Assembly: GCA_946811185.2 (NCBI GenBank) | Contig: OX328103.1 | Coordinates: 30,932,266 to 30,996,265, forward strand | DNA from: Hippopus hippopus | Lineage: Eukaryota; Mollusca; Bivalvia; Cardiida; Cardiidae | Direction of reading: 5' to 3' | Length of the DNA: 64,000 bases | Part shown: in pieces, positions 1 through 11,200 of the stretch | How the letters are laid out: every line of letters begins with the position of its first letter | Numbering within the stretch: position 1 is the first letter of the stretch | Made by a program: the position numbers and the translations under genes | The notes under the pieces: model-generated | What the model saw: the letters and a program-made list of their open reading frames with translations, nothing else | Databases searched by the model: none | What the model was told of the DNA's origin: nothing

Positions 1-163
1 GAATATTTGTTTTTTTCGGTGAAAGATCGAAATTTATTTCATCCAGTGAACATCATCGGTAATATTTTCACGAGTGGCGCAGCTGTGCCACTCGTGAAAA
101 TATTACCGATGATGTTCACTCGATGAAATAAATTTCGATCTTTCACTGAAAAAAACAAATATC
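1..163. repeat. Near-perfect foldback hairpin element
   Basis: Bases 1-78 and 86-163 are reverse complements with very few mismatches, separated by a 7-base turn (gcagctg region). The outer tips read gaatatttg and caaatatcc. The near-identity of the arms suggests a recent foldback insertion. The left end may lie outside the window. Confidence 0.85.
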
Positions 164-303
164 CTCTATTTATACCAAGCAAGTCATTACATAATTATGG
201 ATCCATAAAATCCATTTTGTCTTACAACCAGCTAAATCATTAAGTTGAAATGTCCTTGGACATGCAGAAAATTTACAAATGGCAGAAACGTTTGAACCAT
301 GTT
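163..303. repeat. Family-3 hairpin MITE, partial
   Basis: The stretch holds the typical family-3 half: taccaagcaagtcattac, the ggatccataaaatcc block, the tccttggacatgcagaaa block and the start of the central palindrome (gcagaaacgtttgaacc). The other half is missing. It abuts the foldback hairpin at 1-163. Confidence 0.7.
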
Positions 304-411
304 GGCATAGCTCGCACAAATTTCACCATTATCAATGAAAGATTTTGAATAAGTCTTGTTTGAGTTAGCTGCTATTGAACACATATGTATATGTCTACAA
401 ATATATTGCAG

Positions 412-541
412 GAAAAGACGTTATTTGAGGTTCCCAGTTGAATTCAGACCCACAAGGCCAGGAAAGTTCACTGATAAAGTGAAATTTCAGACTTCCAAAG
501 GGGACAACTTAATCATGTACCTGTATGGAGAATGTAGTTGA
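412..541 (+). CDS. Terminal coding exon, ASH/MSP-like domain fragment
   Basis: The acceptor is atattgcag at 403-411. The exon opens in phase 2 and runs to a TGA at 539-541, coding for about 42 residues. The pattern F-P-V-E-F-x-P-x-x-P-G-K-F followed by V-K-F-x-T and the final M-Y-L-Y-G-E-C matches the alternating beta-strand pattern of ASH/MSP/PapD-like domains in ciliary and centrosomal proteins. The rest of the gene lies before base 1, so the protein cannot be named. No AATAAA is visible close downstream. That this is coding is fairly likely from the splice site and strand pattern; the family call is tentative. Confidence 0.55.
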
Positions 542-613
542 TAATGCAATACAGTTTATACCATGTTGTATATAGTGCTGGAACTCAAGGACTCATAATG
601 TATGCTTCATTGC

Positions 614-847
614 TTAACTCTTTGGGAAATGCCAAAAATCTTAGACTCGTCCATTTTGAAAACATTTTCAGCCAACAAATAACTGGGGCTCAAGAGGCCT
701 GTTGTCTGTGAAAGAGTAGAAGACATTGTGGAAGAAGGAGAAAATGCTGGTTACCAGCATTTTCTCCTTTTTTTTTCTCCTGTAATGTTTTTAAAAGCCT
801 TCTTCCCGTGGGTCATTAAAATTGGGGATTGTTTGCTAAAGGGTTAA
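614..847 (+). repeat. Family-1 TTAA hairpin MITE
   Basis: Reference description of family 1. TTAA ends are followed by a ccctttacc-like inverted repeat (here ttaactcttt and ctaaagggttaa). A left arm with agactcgtcc leads to a central hairpin centred on aatgctggttaccagcatt, and a right arm follows with cttcttcccgtgggtc. Plus strand is used where the agacttgtcc arm comes first. TTAA target sites and CCYT-type tips are those of piggyBac-class elements; no transposase is present. Confidence 0.8.
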
Positions 848-1005
848 TTCTTCACCACATATTTCTGAGTTTTAACAACCCTTGGGATGAAGGCTTTTGA
901 AAAGCATTGAGAGAAAAGGAGAATATGCTAGTAACCAGTATTTTCTCCTTTTGCCATGTTTTCTAGCCTTTCAGAGATGAAAATCATCAATTTAACCACG
1001 GTTGA
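844..1005 (-). repeat. Family-1 MITE, right end degraded
   Basis: It starts in the same TTAA that ends the previous copy, so the two are back to back in opposite orientation. The hairpin (aaaggagaatatgctagtaaccagtattttctcc) is complete, but the distal arm decays after 980. Confidence 0.7.
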
Positions 1006-1489
1006 TACAAAATTTAAATCAAAGAGCTTTTGAATGGCCTATACATCTTGTAGAAAAGATTTACATGTAAATATTAAACTCATGGAAAATAGCAAAAAGC
1101 AAAATAAAAATGGAAAAGCAAATTAGATTCAAAGGTAGACAGAATTTATTCAAAAGGAGACAGAACATGGACTGCAATTGTCTGGGTTTCTTTTTTTTCT
1201 TGGTTAAAAAAACTGTTTTCTGACCTGTGATAATTTTAATTGATGTGATAGGTACAAAGGTTAAATGTATGAATTAACTAGCTTAAAACTGAATTGTTTA
1301 TTGCGTGTATTAATTTAATAATTTGTTTTCAGTTGCATAAAATGTTTTGAATTGATTTGAAACACTTTACATCATAACAATAAGATATTTGCATTTCAAA
1401 TTGCTTAATATAAATAATGATAAGATTCAAATGTTCCTTAAATGAGAGAGATTATGATATTGAAAGAAGTATTCCTTGGAAAATCAATG

Positions 1490-1664
1490 TTAGCTCTATA
1501 CCAAACAATCTCAGAGATAGAAAGTTTTCAACAGATTTTGGGAAATGGAGAAAATGCTGGTAAACAGCATTTTCTTTTCCCACAATGGTTTTTGCCCTTG
1601 TTGTCGTCTGCAAATGCTTTCAGTTGAGACAAGTCTAAATATGTGTCATCTGGTAAAGAGTCAA
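1490..1664 (-). repeat. Family-1 MITE, shortened left arm
   Basis: The hairpin at 1544-1590 is followed by gtcgtctgcaaatgctttcag and a ggtaaagagtc end. The first arm is short and diverged (ttagctctataccaaac). Confidence 0.7.
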
Positions 1665-1725
1665 AGTAATTTACTTCAGTCATTAGCTTTGTTTTTGTGT
1701 TTTTAGTTTTCTGTACTTCTGGTCT

Positions 1726-1936
1726 TTAACTCTTTACCAGACAATATCTTGGGCTTATCCACTTTGAAAGCACTTGCAGACAACGAACTTAATGTGGTCG
1801 GAGTGAGAGAAGTGATCTTTGAAAAGGCAGAAAACATTGTACGAAAAGGAGAAAATGCTGGTTATCAGCATTTTCTCCTTTTTCCACAATGTTTTAAAAA
1901 GGTTGTTAAAACTCGGGATTGTGTGGTAAGGGTTAA
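1726..1936 (+). repeat. Family-1 MITE, complete
   Basis: Both ends are present (ttaactctttaccag and gtggtaagggttaa) with an intact hairpin at 1844-1892. Its right TTAA is shared with the next copy. Confidence 0.85.
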
Positions 1937-2159
1937 CTCTTTACCAAACGCAAAATTTTCTACTTTACCAAATTGAAATCAGTTGCAGATGCCAAATTGA
2001 ATGTAGCTCAAAAGATTATTTCTGTCTTTGATAAGATAGAAAACATTGTGGAAAAAGGAGAAAATGCTGGTTTCCAGCATTTTCTCCTTTTTCCATGATG
2101 TTTCAAAAGCCTTCTTCCTCAGGTTCGTTAAAAGTCGGGGTTGCGTGGTTAAGAGTTAA
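1933..2159 (+). repeat. Family-1 MITE, complete, head-to-tail with previous
   Basis: It runs from the shared TTAA at 1933-1936 to ttaa at 2156-2159, in the same orientation as the copy before it. The hairpin is at 2043-2097. Confidence 0.85.
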
Positions 2160-2504
2160 AAAAAAAAATGTAAACATTTTTCAGATATATGTCAGAGATT
2201 TCACAAATATGTGAAAAGAAAGATTTCATCCCTTCTCCAAACAAAAAAAATTCATCAGTTTCAGGTTGATTTAGAATTTATTTGAGTGTAAAGCCAACAA
2301 AAGATCAAACACATCTTGAATATCACATGGATTCCTATGAATATAGACCATAAGACTTTAAAATGGACACCCTTTTGCTCTTGATAGTAACTGTTTGAAA
2401 GAAAGGATTATACATATATGTAATTTTGCAGGAATGTGTCAAATACTGTGGGGGGAAAAGGGGGCAATTTGCTTGTCACTAAAATTTTGTAATTTGTCTG
2501 TGAA

Positions 2505-2606
2505 ATGGTCAAAAACATTAGGGGAAAAGGAGAAAATACTGGTTACCAGCATTTTATCCTTTTTCAACAATGTTTTCAACAGGTCTCTTTCTTGGAGTAG
2601 TTAAAT
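2505..2606 (+). repeat. Family-1 MITE fragment
   Basis: Only the hairpin (aggagaaaatactggttaccagc) and part of the right arm remain. Confidence 0.6.
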
Positions 2607-2702
2607 AATAGGGGTATCAGCCTGTGTGTCTGGAGTCTCGACATGTGCAAAGATTTGTATTGCAAACTCCTTCCCTAGTTGTATGATCTTCGTATTGAAT
2701 CT

Positions 2703-2915
2703 TTAACTCTTTACCAAACAACAAAATTTTAGACTTGTCCACATTGAAAGCATTTGCAGGCAATAAATGTGACTGAAAAATTTAAATTTGTTTCAGGAAT
2801 CGTAGAAAACATTTTAGGAAAAGGAGAAAATGCTGTTCACCAGCATTTTCTTCTTTTCCCACAATGTTTTCAAAAGGATTCTTTCTCTAGGTCGGGGTTG
2901 TGTAGTAAAGGGTAA
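2703..2915 (+). repeat. Family-1 MITE, complete
   Basis: The ttaactctttaccaaac start, the agacttgtccac arm and the hairpin at 2818-2865 are present. The right end gtagtaaagggtaaa has lost the last TTAA base order. Confidence 0.8.
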
Positions 2916-3157
2916 ATAAAAGTTTAGCACAAATTGTACAAATGCAAGATGGAACTTCATAATTATGTTCTATTGTGTCACTCGTTTATAACAATTCTAG
3001 ATAAGTTTATTTTGTTTAGTATGTATACATGTTTTACCAGTATTGCATTTAATGTTTTTCTGTGTAGATGTAAATTGAGCCATAGAATGCTAGATTAATG
3101 ATAACAGTCCCTGTCATAGTATAAAATACCCTCCAAAATATTGTAATTCCAGGGCTG

Positions 3158-3179
3158 GTTTTTTTTTTTTTTTTTTTTC
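3158..3179. repeat. Poly-T tract
   Basis: A run of about 20 T between 3160 and 3178; possibly an old retroposon tail on the opposite strand. Confidence 0.8.
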
Positions 3180-3329
3180 GAAAATATCCAGAAATTGGGC
3201 AGGCAGAGTAGATTTAAGATCGGACTTTATGTTCTTTACAGTCTGGTCCTGGTCTACACTGTTTGAAAAAGGGCTACACAAGGAGTTTCCCTTTGTATGC
3301 TAATATGGGTCGATACTATTTGCAGATAT

Positions 3330-3530
3330 ATTAAACCACCTTTTCACAGAGCTGGACTCAGCTAGGGCAGTCCTTGCAAGGTGACCTTGGTCGAAGCTTT
3401 CCACCATTGGTTAATTTTCTGCTTCTCAAAGGACCATTCTAACACATGATACAACTGGTTTTTGGACAATATGGATCCAAATTGTGTGCCTACTTCATTA
3501 CGTAGATCCATTAAACCCCCAATCCAAAGG
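3330..3530. repeat. Family-3 hairpin MITE, degraded
   Basis: Recognisable blocks are ccttttcacagagctgg, tggttaattttctgc, aaaggaccattctaac and atggatcc. The internal palindrome is lost. Confidence 0.6.
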
Positions 3531-3883
3531 CTCAGGTGAACAGTCCAGGGCCATCAAGGCCCTCATGTTTTCCACAACTGTATAGCAATACTTGAAGAAT
3601 GACATTTATGTCGAAAATCTTTTACTAAAGAGATAAATATAAGCAAAAGCAGGAAATTACCAGCATAAATGTGAAAAGGTGGCATCATGTGGTTGCATTC
3701 ATTAGGAATGAAAGAAAAGATGAAAGTTGTTGCAATAATAGATAACACTGACATATAACACTGCTTGACTTAATAGTATTTTTGTATTTTGTAAAATTAA
3801 TCTTTTGACCATGATAATGTGATATATTTATGAAATAAAACAATCTGTCTCGTAATGTCATTGTTGTAGTGGTTTGTGCAAGC

Positions 3884-4107
3884 TTTCCTTATTACCAGAT
3901 ACAAAATATAACGCCTCTCCATAAAGCATTTGCAGGAGACAAACTAATTGTGGCTCAAAAATTTGGATTTGTCCTTGGCAGGTTAGAATACATTTTACAA
4001 TAAGGAAAAAATGCTGGTAACCAGCAACTTCTCCTTTTCCCACAATGTTTCCAAATGCTATCTTTCAAGGAGTCATTAAAAGTAAGGATAGTGTGGTAAA
4101 GGGTTAA
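3884..4107 (+). repeat. Family-1 MITE
   Basis: A diverged copy running from cttattaccagatac to gtggtaaagggttaa, with the hairpin at 4005-4036 changed to tggtaaccagcaacttc. Confidence 0.7.
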
Positions 4108-4400
4108 TGAGGATGTATTTATACCGCCCACCTACGATTTACAGGGGCTGTGGTTTTTACCATGTCTGGTCTTCTAGCCGTCTTATTTTCATTTCTGTGC
4201 TCTAACTCAAAAGCCGTTTGACCTAGGACCCTGAAACTTTATACAAGTGTTGCTTATGACCCAAGGAGGCGCCCTGTTGTTTTGGGGGTCACATGGGTTA
4301 AAGGTCAAGGTGACTGGGGATCTTTGTTTTGAAAATCATTTTTGTTCTCTTATTGTGCTGCTTCAGTGACAAGGTGCTGACAAAGGGGGGGGGGGGGGGG
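4108..4400 (-). repeat. Truncated copy of the 42690-43308 repeat element
   Basis: The edge tataccgcccacctacg is the reverse complement of the right tip of the element at 42690-43308. Inside are the same phrases (ctcaaaagccgtttgacctagg, gggtcacatgggttaaaggtc). It ends in a 16-17 base G run at 4386-4402. Confidence 0.65.
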
Positions 4401-4429
4401 GGAATATTTGTCCGCTTTGCAACAGTTCT

Positions 4430-4482
4430 AGCTTTCAATTAGGATAAGTCTAAAGTTTTGTGGTGTGGTACAGGGATAAAGA
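4430..4482 (-). repeat. Solo family-1 arm
   Basis: The stretch ctttcaattaggataagtc with a tgtggtacagggataaag end is one family-1 arm without a hairpin, next to the truncated element before it. Confidence 0.5.
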
Positions 4483-4745
4483 GGTAATGACTTGCCAGAT
4501 TACCTGAACAAGGGAAAAAAAACTTAATCCAAGACCTTCTTGTACAAAAGAAGAAATAAATAATAACAAACAAGTAATATTTCTGTACAAGTACTCTTAC
4601 TTCATTTCTAGCATCAATAAAAATATTCAACAAAAGCACCGATGCAAAAGCATTCTGTAGTTTATAAATAAAAACAAATACAAACACAGTGAACCACAAT
4701 ATTCCCCCTACTTCACGCCCCCTATCTGAAGCATACAATTACAAC

Positions 4746-4955
4746 GTACCTCTATCAAACAACAAAATCTTAGATTTATCCAAAGCAATCGCAGACAACA
4801 AATTAAATAGGGCTCAAGTTGTCAGAATTGTCTTCAAAAGGGAGGAAAACATTGCCAGAAAAAGAGAAAATGCTGGTCACCAATATTTTCTCCTTTTCCT
4901 ATAATGTTCTCAAAAGCTTTCTCTGGATCTTTAAAATTCATGATTGTTTAGTTAA
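4746..4955 (+). repeat. Family-1 MITE
   Basis: It has the aacaacaaaatcttagat arm, a hairpin at 4862-4900, and a right end in the TTAA at 4952-4955, which it shares with the next, oppositely oriented copy. Confidence 0.8.
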
Positions 4956-5180
4956 CCCTTTAGCAAACAATCCCGACTTAACGACCCTGAGAATAAAGCA
5001 TTTGGAAAACGTGGGAAAAGGAGAAGAGGCTGGTAACCAGCATTTTCTCCTTTTCCGCAATGTTTTCTACCCTTCCCAAAACAAATTCTACTTCTTGAGT
5101 CACATTTGTCTTGTCTGCAAATGCTTTCAATTTGGACAAGTCTTTTAATTTTTGTGGTTTGGAAAAGAATTAAGGGTTAA
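4952..5180 (-). repeat. Family-1 MITE, complete
   Basis: ttaaccctttagcaaac opens it and aattaagggttaa closes it. The hairpin at 5020-5060 reads ggagaagaggctggtaaccagc. Confidence 0.8.
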
Positions 5181-5257
5181 ACATCTACAGTCATGACTGA
5201 CCATAAAAAAATTTTTTACTGTTGCCCAATTTCTCTAAACACACAATGAACTCTAAA

Positions 5258-5452
5258 GACCTTGTCTACAACCCTAAAGAAGATGACTGTAGAAAACCTA
5301 GTGAGAAAGCGAGAAAATGCTGGTAACCAGCATTTTCTCTTTTTCCCACAATGTTTTCTACTCTTTAAGAAAATTCCCATCATCTGAGCCTTACCAAACT
5401 TGTCTGCACATATTTAAAAAAGGATGAGTCTAAATTTTTTTGTCTTGACAAA
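5258..5452 (-). repeat. Family-1 MITE, ends eroded
   Basis: The hairpin at 5303-5349 is near perfect; neither terminal repeat is recognisable. Confidence 0.6.
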
Positions 5453-5494
5453 CGAATCCAGATCCATTTCAAAGTACATGTAATCTTTTTTGAA

Positions 5495-5693
5495 CAGGTA
5501 AAACTGGTAAAACCTGAGGAAGAGGGATTCTGAAAAAGTGGGAAAAGGAGAAAATGCAGGTAGCATTTTTCTCCTTTACCCATAAAGTTTTCCATTCTTT
5601 CAAAGCCAAATCTAATCATTTGAGCCGTGTTTAATTATATTCCCTGCCAATGTTTTCAATATGGACAAATAGTAAAATTTTGGACAGAGTTAA
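5495..5693 (-). repeat. Family-1 MITE
   Basis: The hairpin (5536-5583) has lost part of its loop (gaaaatgcaggtagcattttt). The right arm ends in ttttggacagagttaa. Confidence 0.7.
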
Positions 5694-5730
5694 CTTGTAT
5701 TGATAATCCCAACAGATATAAGACAAATCA

Positions 5731-5955
5731 CCCCTTTACTACACAATCCCGAAATTTAATGACCCTGAGGAAGAACACTTTTGTAATCATTGTTGGAAAA
5801 GAAGAAAAATGCTAGTAACCAGTATTTCCTCCTATCTGACAATGTTTTCTACCTCGTCAAGGAAAATCTTGTCATTTGAACCACATTTAATTGGTCATCT
5901 GCAAATGATTTCAATTTGAACTAGACTACAATTTTATAGTTTGGTAAAGAGTTAA
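5731..5955 (-). repeat. Family-1 MITE
   Basis: It runs from cacccctttactacac to gtttggtaaagagttaa. The hairpin at 5797-5835 is diverged. Confidence 0.75.
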
Positions 5956-6111
5956 GTTGTTTGAAAAGATGCTGACAAGAGATACCAAGAGGACCATGAT
6001 GACCCTGTATCACTCCACTGGCTAATAAGCAAAAACCCTACATGCCAAACATTACAATACTAGGCCAATTGGTTTCGAACATGAGACCCCTGAGACAGGG
6101 CTGAAATTGGT

Positions 6112-6505
6112 AGTTCTAGGTCTAATGGTTAGTAACAAGAAGATTTCTAAAGTTTTCACTATGTAAGCCCATGTAAAACTTCTGACCCCCGGGATGATAT
6201 CAAATTCAACCCGAGGGCTATAATTTGGGTATTCTTAGTAGAGGCCCACTAGATAAAGCCACATGCAAAATTTGGCAGCCGTAGGCTTTATGGCTAAGTA
6301 CAGGGAGATTTCTAAAATTTTTCTCTATATAAGCCCATCTAAAACTTGTGACCCCCAGGGTGGAGCCAATTTTGACCCCAGGGCTATAATTTGAGTACTC
6401 TTGGTAGAGGCCCAATAGCTAAAGCCACATGCAAAATTTGGTAGCCCTAGACCTAACGGCTAGGTATAGGAAGATTTCTAAAGTTTTCTCTATATAAGCC
6501 CATGC
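6112..6505. repeat. Tandem repeat, ~166 bp unit, about 2.3 copies
   Basis: The phrase gatttctaaag recurs at 6141, 6308 and 6473, giving periods of 167 and 165. Each unit carries atataagcccat, gacccc, gggctataatttg and aaagccacatgcaaaatttgg. The array ends abruptly inside a family-1 copy. Confidence 0.85.
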
Positions 6506-6655
6506 TGACAACTAGCATTTTCTCCTTTTTCCACAATGTTTTCTATCCTATCAGGACAAATCCCTCGATACATGTATAAGCCTCATTTGATATGTTGTCT
6601 GCCAATGTTTTCAAACTGGACAAGTCTAACATTTTTTCATTTGCTAAAGAGTTTA
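6503..6655 (-). repeat. Family-1 MITE, half copy
   Basis: It begins at the hairpin turn (ctgacaactagcattttctcc) immediately after the tandem array and continues to ttgctaaagagtttaa. The array replaced or was captured with the missing half. Confidence 0.7.
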
Positions 6656-6899
6656 ATCATGGGATTGTTTGTTAAAGGACTAGGGGGGGGGGTGATTCTA
6701 AAGCAAAAACTTAACATGATGTTATGAATTGATTTAAAACAATGCATGTGTATACAAACAAGCTACTTCATGGTGTATGATGAATTACTTTGGTCATCAT
6801 TATGATGAAAAAAAATGATAAATAATATAACCCCATTAAATGGGATTTTTCTCATTACCATCTACAAATGACTTTTTAGCCACCACACAACTTGAAACT

Positions 6900-7124
6900 C
6901 TAGACCCTTTACCACATAATTCCGAGTTTTGATGACCTGAGGATGAAGGCTTTTGAAAACATTGTGGGAAAAGGAGAAAATGCTGGTAATCAGCATTTTC
7001 TCCTTTTCTCACCATGTTTTCTAGCCTACCAAAAACAAATTTCAATTTTTTGGTCATATTTATTTTGTCCTCTGCAAATGCTTTCTTTTTGGACAAATCT
7101 AAAATTTCATCATGTGATAGAAAT
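6900..7124 (-). repeat. Family-1 MITE
   Basis: ccctttaccacataattcc opens it, the hairpin lies at 6966-7010, and the gcaaatgctttc arm follows. The end is eroded. Confidence 0.75.
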
Positions 7125-7127
7125 TTA

Positions 7128-7347
7128 AACAAACAACAAAATTTTAGAATTTTCCAAATTCAAAGCATTGGGTGACAACAAAATAAAAGTGACTCCGATA
7201 TTGAAATTTATTTATGAAAAGGAAGAAAATATTGTGGGAAAAGGAGAAAATGCTGGTTACCAGCATTTTCTCCTTTTTCCACTATATTTTCAAAATTCTT
7301 CATCTTTGCTGTCTCTAAAACTTAGGATTGTGTGGTAAAGGGTAAAA
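7128..7347 (+). repeat. Family-1 MITE
   Basis: It is tail-to-tail with the previous copy. A perfect hairpin lies at 7238-7280 and the right end is gtgtggtaaagggtaaa. Confidence 0.75.
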
Positions 7348-7699
7348 GAAAAAGAAAATTACCCAGAAAGATTGCTCGAAATGAACAATTCCTACTTGGA
7401 CTACAATGGTTTTTGCATGCATCAAACTTAAATATTCATTTTAATACTCCTCATTCAACAAGGATTCGGTAAAAGAAGTATCAGCTGCAAACATGATATT
7501 GGGGTGGTAATGAGTTAATGGTAAGCTATAAATGACTGAATTGCAAGAATGGCTCATGGTAAGAATTTAACTCTTGTAGAGCTAAATAAATGTCAGTGAC
7601 AATCTCAGGCAGTACTAAAGATGCAGATATTGCATATTTCAAAGCTATTTTTGTCAAGATATCTGGCAAAGAAACAGACAGTGTAGATTCAAAATCAGG

Positions 7700-7835
7700 G
7701 GCTGCATTCACCAACCGTTCTAAATTACACTCTCAGTCTAAACTATAAGAATAGAACAATTTCTGACTGGCATATGGTTAAGCAAGAAATTTTGTAACTT
7801 TCATACTTTGAAAATTCTTGAGAAATGGACTTCAA
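7700..7835. repeat. Family-5 element, degraded
   Basis: The tip gcattcaccaaccgttct followed by attgctcagtc-like and tctgactggc sequence resembles one half of the palindromic family-5 elements at 18402 and 51831. Confidence 0.4.
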
Positions 7836-7842
7836 GTATTAT

Positions 7843-8065
7843 TTAATTCTTTACTACACTGTCCCAACTTTTAACAACCCTGAAGAAGAAACCTTTTGAA
7901 AACATTGTGAGAAAAGGAGAAAATGCTGGTATTCAGCATTTTCTCCTTTTCCCAAAATGTTTTCTGCTCTATCAGGGAAAATTGTGTAATTTTTGCCACC
8001 TTTAATTTGTCCTCTGCAATTGCTTTCAATTTGGTCCAAATATCTGCCATTCGGTAACGAGTTAA
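7843..8065 (-). repeat. Family-1 MITE, complete
   Basis: ttaattctttactac opens it and cggtaacgagttaa closes it; the hairpin is at 7908-7955. It lies just downstream of the AAA pseudoenzyme gene's stop. Confidence 0.8.
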
Positions 8066-8270
8066 AGTGGTTGGTAAATACAGACACAAACTGAGCATTT
8101 CATGCGGATTGATCTTGATTTACTCTAATGACAAAAGGAGTTTAATCTGGATTCAGTACTACAAGTGTCAATAAATCAGATAACACCTGTAAAGGGGATT
8201 TGAACTCAATGAAGATAGGCAAAACAATCAGCTGAACTTGACTTGGTAAAATAAATAATAGCAGTAACTT

Positions 8271-11200
8271 CTATACAACAGTATTGTTTCCATGCTGTGT
8301 GAACTTCCTGGCAAACTGTTTGTGTTTCTCTACATCCTCTGGTTTCAGGCTTGGCTTTTGTGTCCGTAGAGCAACCAGAACATCACACTATGAAAAAGTA
8401 AATTATCTCATTTTTCTCAAAACACTTTACCAAACGACAAAGTTTTAGACCTATACATATTGAAAGCATTTGAAGTCTATAATATGATCAGATTTGTCTT
8501 AGAAAGGGTAGAAAATATTGTGGGAAAAGGAGAAAATGCTTGTTACCAGCATTTACTTCTTTTCCCACAATGTTTTCAACGGGTGCCTACTTCAGGGCCT
8601 TTAAAACTAGGGACTTTACCAAACCACAAAGTTTTAGAGTTGTCCAAGTTGAAAGTATCAACAGAAAACAAAGTAAAATGGCTTGAATTACGGTAATTGT
8701 CCAGGAAAGGGATAAAAACACATTGTGTGAAATGAAGACCATGCAGGAGACCGGTTTCTGGCATTTTAACCTTTTCCCACAATGTTTTAAAAAGCTTTAT
8801 TATCCAGGGTTGTAAAAACTCAGGATAGTTTGGTAAAAGGGTCAAAATGGGGTAAAGCTTAAAATGAATCAAATTAAAGTAAAAGATACTTTGTGGATAT
8901 CACTTTTATTTGGATGTTTTCTAACCCAATATCATAGTATTTTTACAACCTACATGAAAACAAGGGTACAAAGAAAAAATATCTGCAGAGAAGGAAAAAT
9001 AATTTCTTATTTCTAGTATATACAAACATTATGTAGCCTGGGTTTCAGTCTGTTCATTTTTTCCTTTTCTATCATGTGAACATTGCTTTGTCAAAAATGA
9101 CGGTAATAGTAACGGAACCAATAAATAGAAAGAGCCAAAGATCAACAGAAAGCCCCATTTAGGAGACTGTAAAATGGAGTAAGTATTAAATTATTACCGC
9201 CTGGACACAGGCTAACATTATGGGAAAATAGTCAATTACACAAAACAAGCAACAGCCTTTTTTTCAGTGCATCAATAAGCATCCATAGCAGACATTTAAA
9301 AAGCAATATCTGTATTGTTATGAATAAACATTGCCAAAGGTAGAATCCTAACCTTTTCACTTAACCCTTTACCACATATCCCAAGTTTCAATAACCTTAT
9401 GGAAAAAGGCTTTTGAAAAGCATTGTGGAAAAAGGAGAAATGCTGCTGACCAGCATTTTATCCTTTTCCCACAATGCTTTCCAGCCATTCACAACAAAAT
9501 TAATCATTTGTGGCATGTTTATTAAAAATTCTGTCATCTGCAAATACTTTCATTTTTGACACTTTTGAAATTTTGTTGTCTTGTATAGAGTTCAATTTAC
9601 ATAAATTGAAATCCTTTTATATTTTTTTTCTCACAGTATAAACAGTATTCCTTCTAAACGCATAGAAGCCTTTCCACAAAAAGATGCCTTTCCCATAACA
9701 AAAGTCATACATCATTTAGCACAGCCTTAGTATTGGTCAAAGACCAACAAACTCATCTCTTAGAGTACCTTTTGCAAATGTAATTATCTCTTGTAAAAAT
9801 TGAAGAATGAAAGCTAAACTTTCACCAATAGAAGAAAAAATAAATGGTGACCTACCAATCGAATGACCGGTTCTAATAATTTCTTTTCTGGAACTTGAGT
9901 CCAGTCCATTTCTATAGCACCATTTTCACCTGGACTGCAAGGTGTAAACATATCTGTGTAATGACTGGTTACATCTCTTGCAGTTACCTGACAACATAAA
10001 GAAATTTCTGACTTTACCACTACTTATGTCTGAGAGAGGGAGAAAAAAAACATCGTCACAATTAAAAAATATAGTGCAAAACAGCAATGTAAAGTTAAGA
10101 AACATAAGCATAGAAAGTTATCTCTACCGATGAACACTTATACTCTTTTGAAAAGTCGCAAACATTGTGGTAGGAAGAAATTGCTGGTACTCAGTAATAT
10201 TTTCTTTAGCCCCATGTTTCCACATGTATTAATAACAATATGTTTGTCAAATTGACAGAAATTCTGATATTACACAGAATTACCTTTTTAAAGTATGTAG
10301 CATCCTGTATTTTTCGTACTGACTGTATCAGTGTTTCATTGACAACTGTAATAATATCAGCACAGGAATATCCCTCTGACCAGGCACCTAGTTCTCTGAA
10401 ATGACAAGAATTTACCTTATCAGCAGGGTGAATACAATTAGGAAAGTCATTCACGAGTGGAAATAATGTAAAGTCATCTTGATTTTATTATCTCTAAATA
10501 AATCAAGCACCGGTACAGTCAAACTTGTATTTAGAGACCAACTAAGAGAAGACAGAAAATGGCCTCTTTCAGCAGATGGTCTCTAAATACAAGATCAGTG
10601 GAGTAGGGTTAAGGGGGGATCCAGGATCTTAACAATGGTTTTTTAACCCTTTAGTACACAATCACTACTTTAAATGACCCTGAGGAAGCCAGCTTTTGAA
10701 AACATTGTCGAAAATGGAGAAAATGCTGGTAATCAGCATTTTCTCCTTTTCCAACAATGTTTTCTACCCCATGACAGACAGATTTCATATTTTGAGTCAC
10801 ATCTAAATTGTTGTCTACAAGTGCTTTCAATCTGGACAAGTCTTAAATTTTGTTGTCTGGTAAAGAGTAAAAGCACATGGCTGCTTAATACAGGTGGTTT
10901 TCAAAAAAAGTTTGATTCTACTCACATAAAATCTTCTTCTGTCAAATTGTGTTGTGTTTGTTCGAGATTCTCACGGAAAAGCTCTGCTCTAGATGCTGCA
11001 GATGGCAACGTTATAAAGATTCTCTTCTCAAATAATTCAACCACTGACTTGTCAAGTATCCATGGAACGTCAGATATACCAACTACCAACAGACCTGCAA
11101 CCAATCAACAGAAAGATTTATTCATAACTTTATTTCAAGATAGAAATGAGATGAGCAAATCAAACCTTTGGACTACTCTCACTACAGCATGAGTACTGCT

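Noticed and set aside
7526..7714. Minus-strand frame with an amphipathic-looking sequence
   Set aside because: No domain recognised, and its apparent acceptor lies in a family-5-like repeat. It is beyond the AAA gene's stop, so not one of its exons.
10674..11192. 172-codon plus-strand frame
   Set aside because: It runs through a family-1 MITE and then antisense over a real AAA exon (10926-11094).
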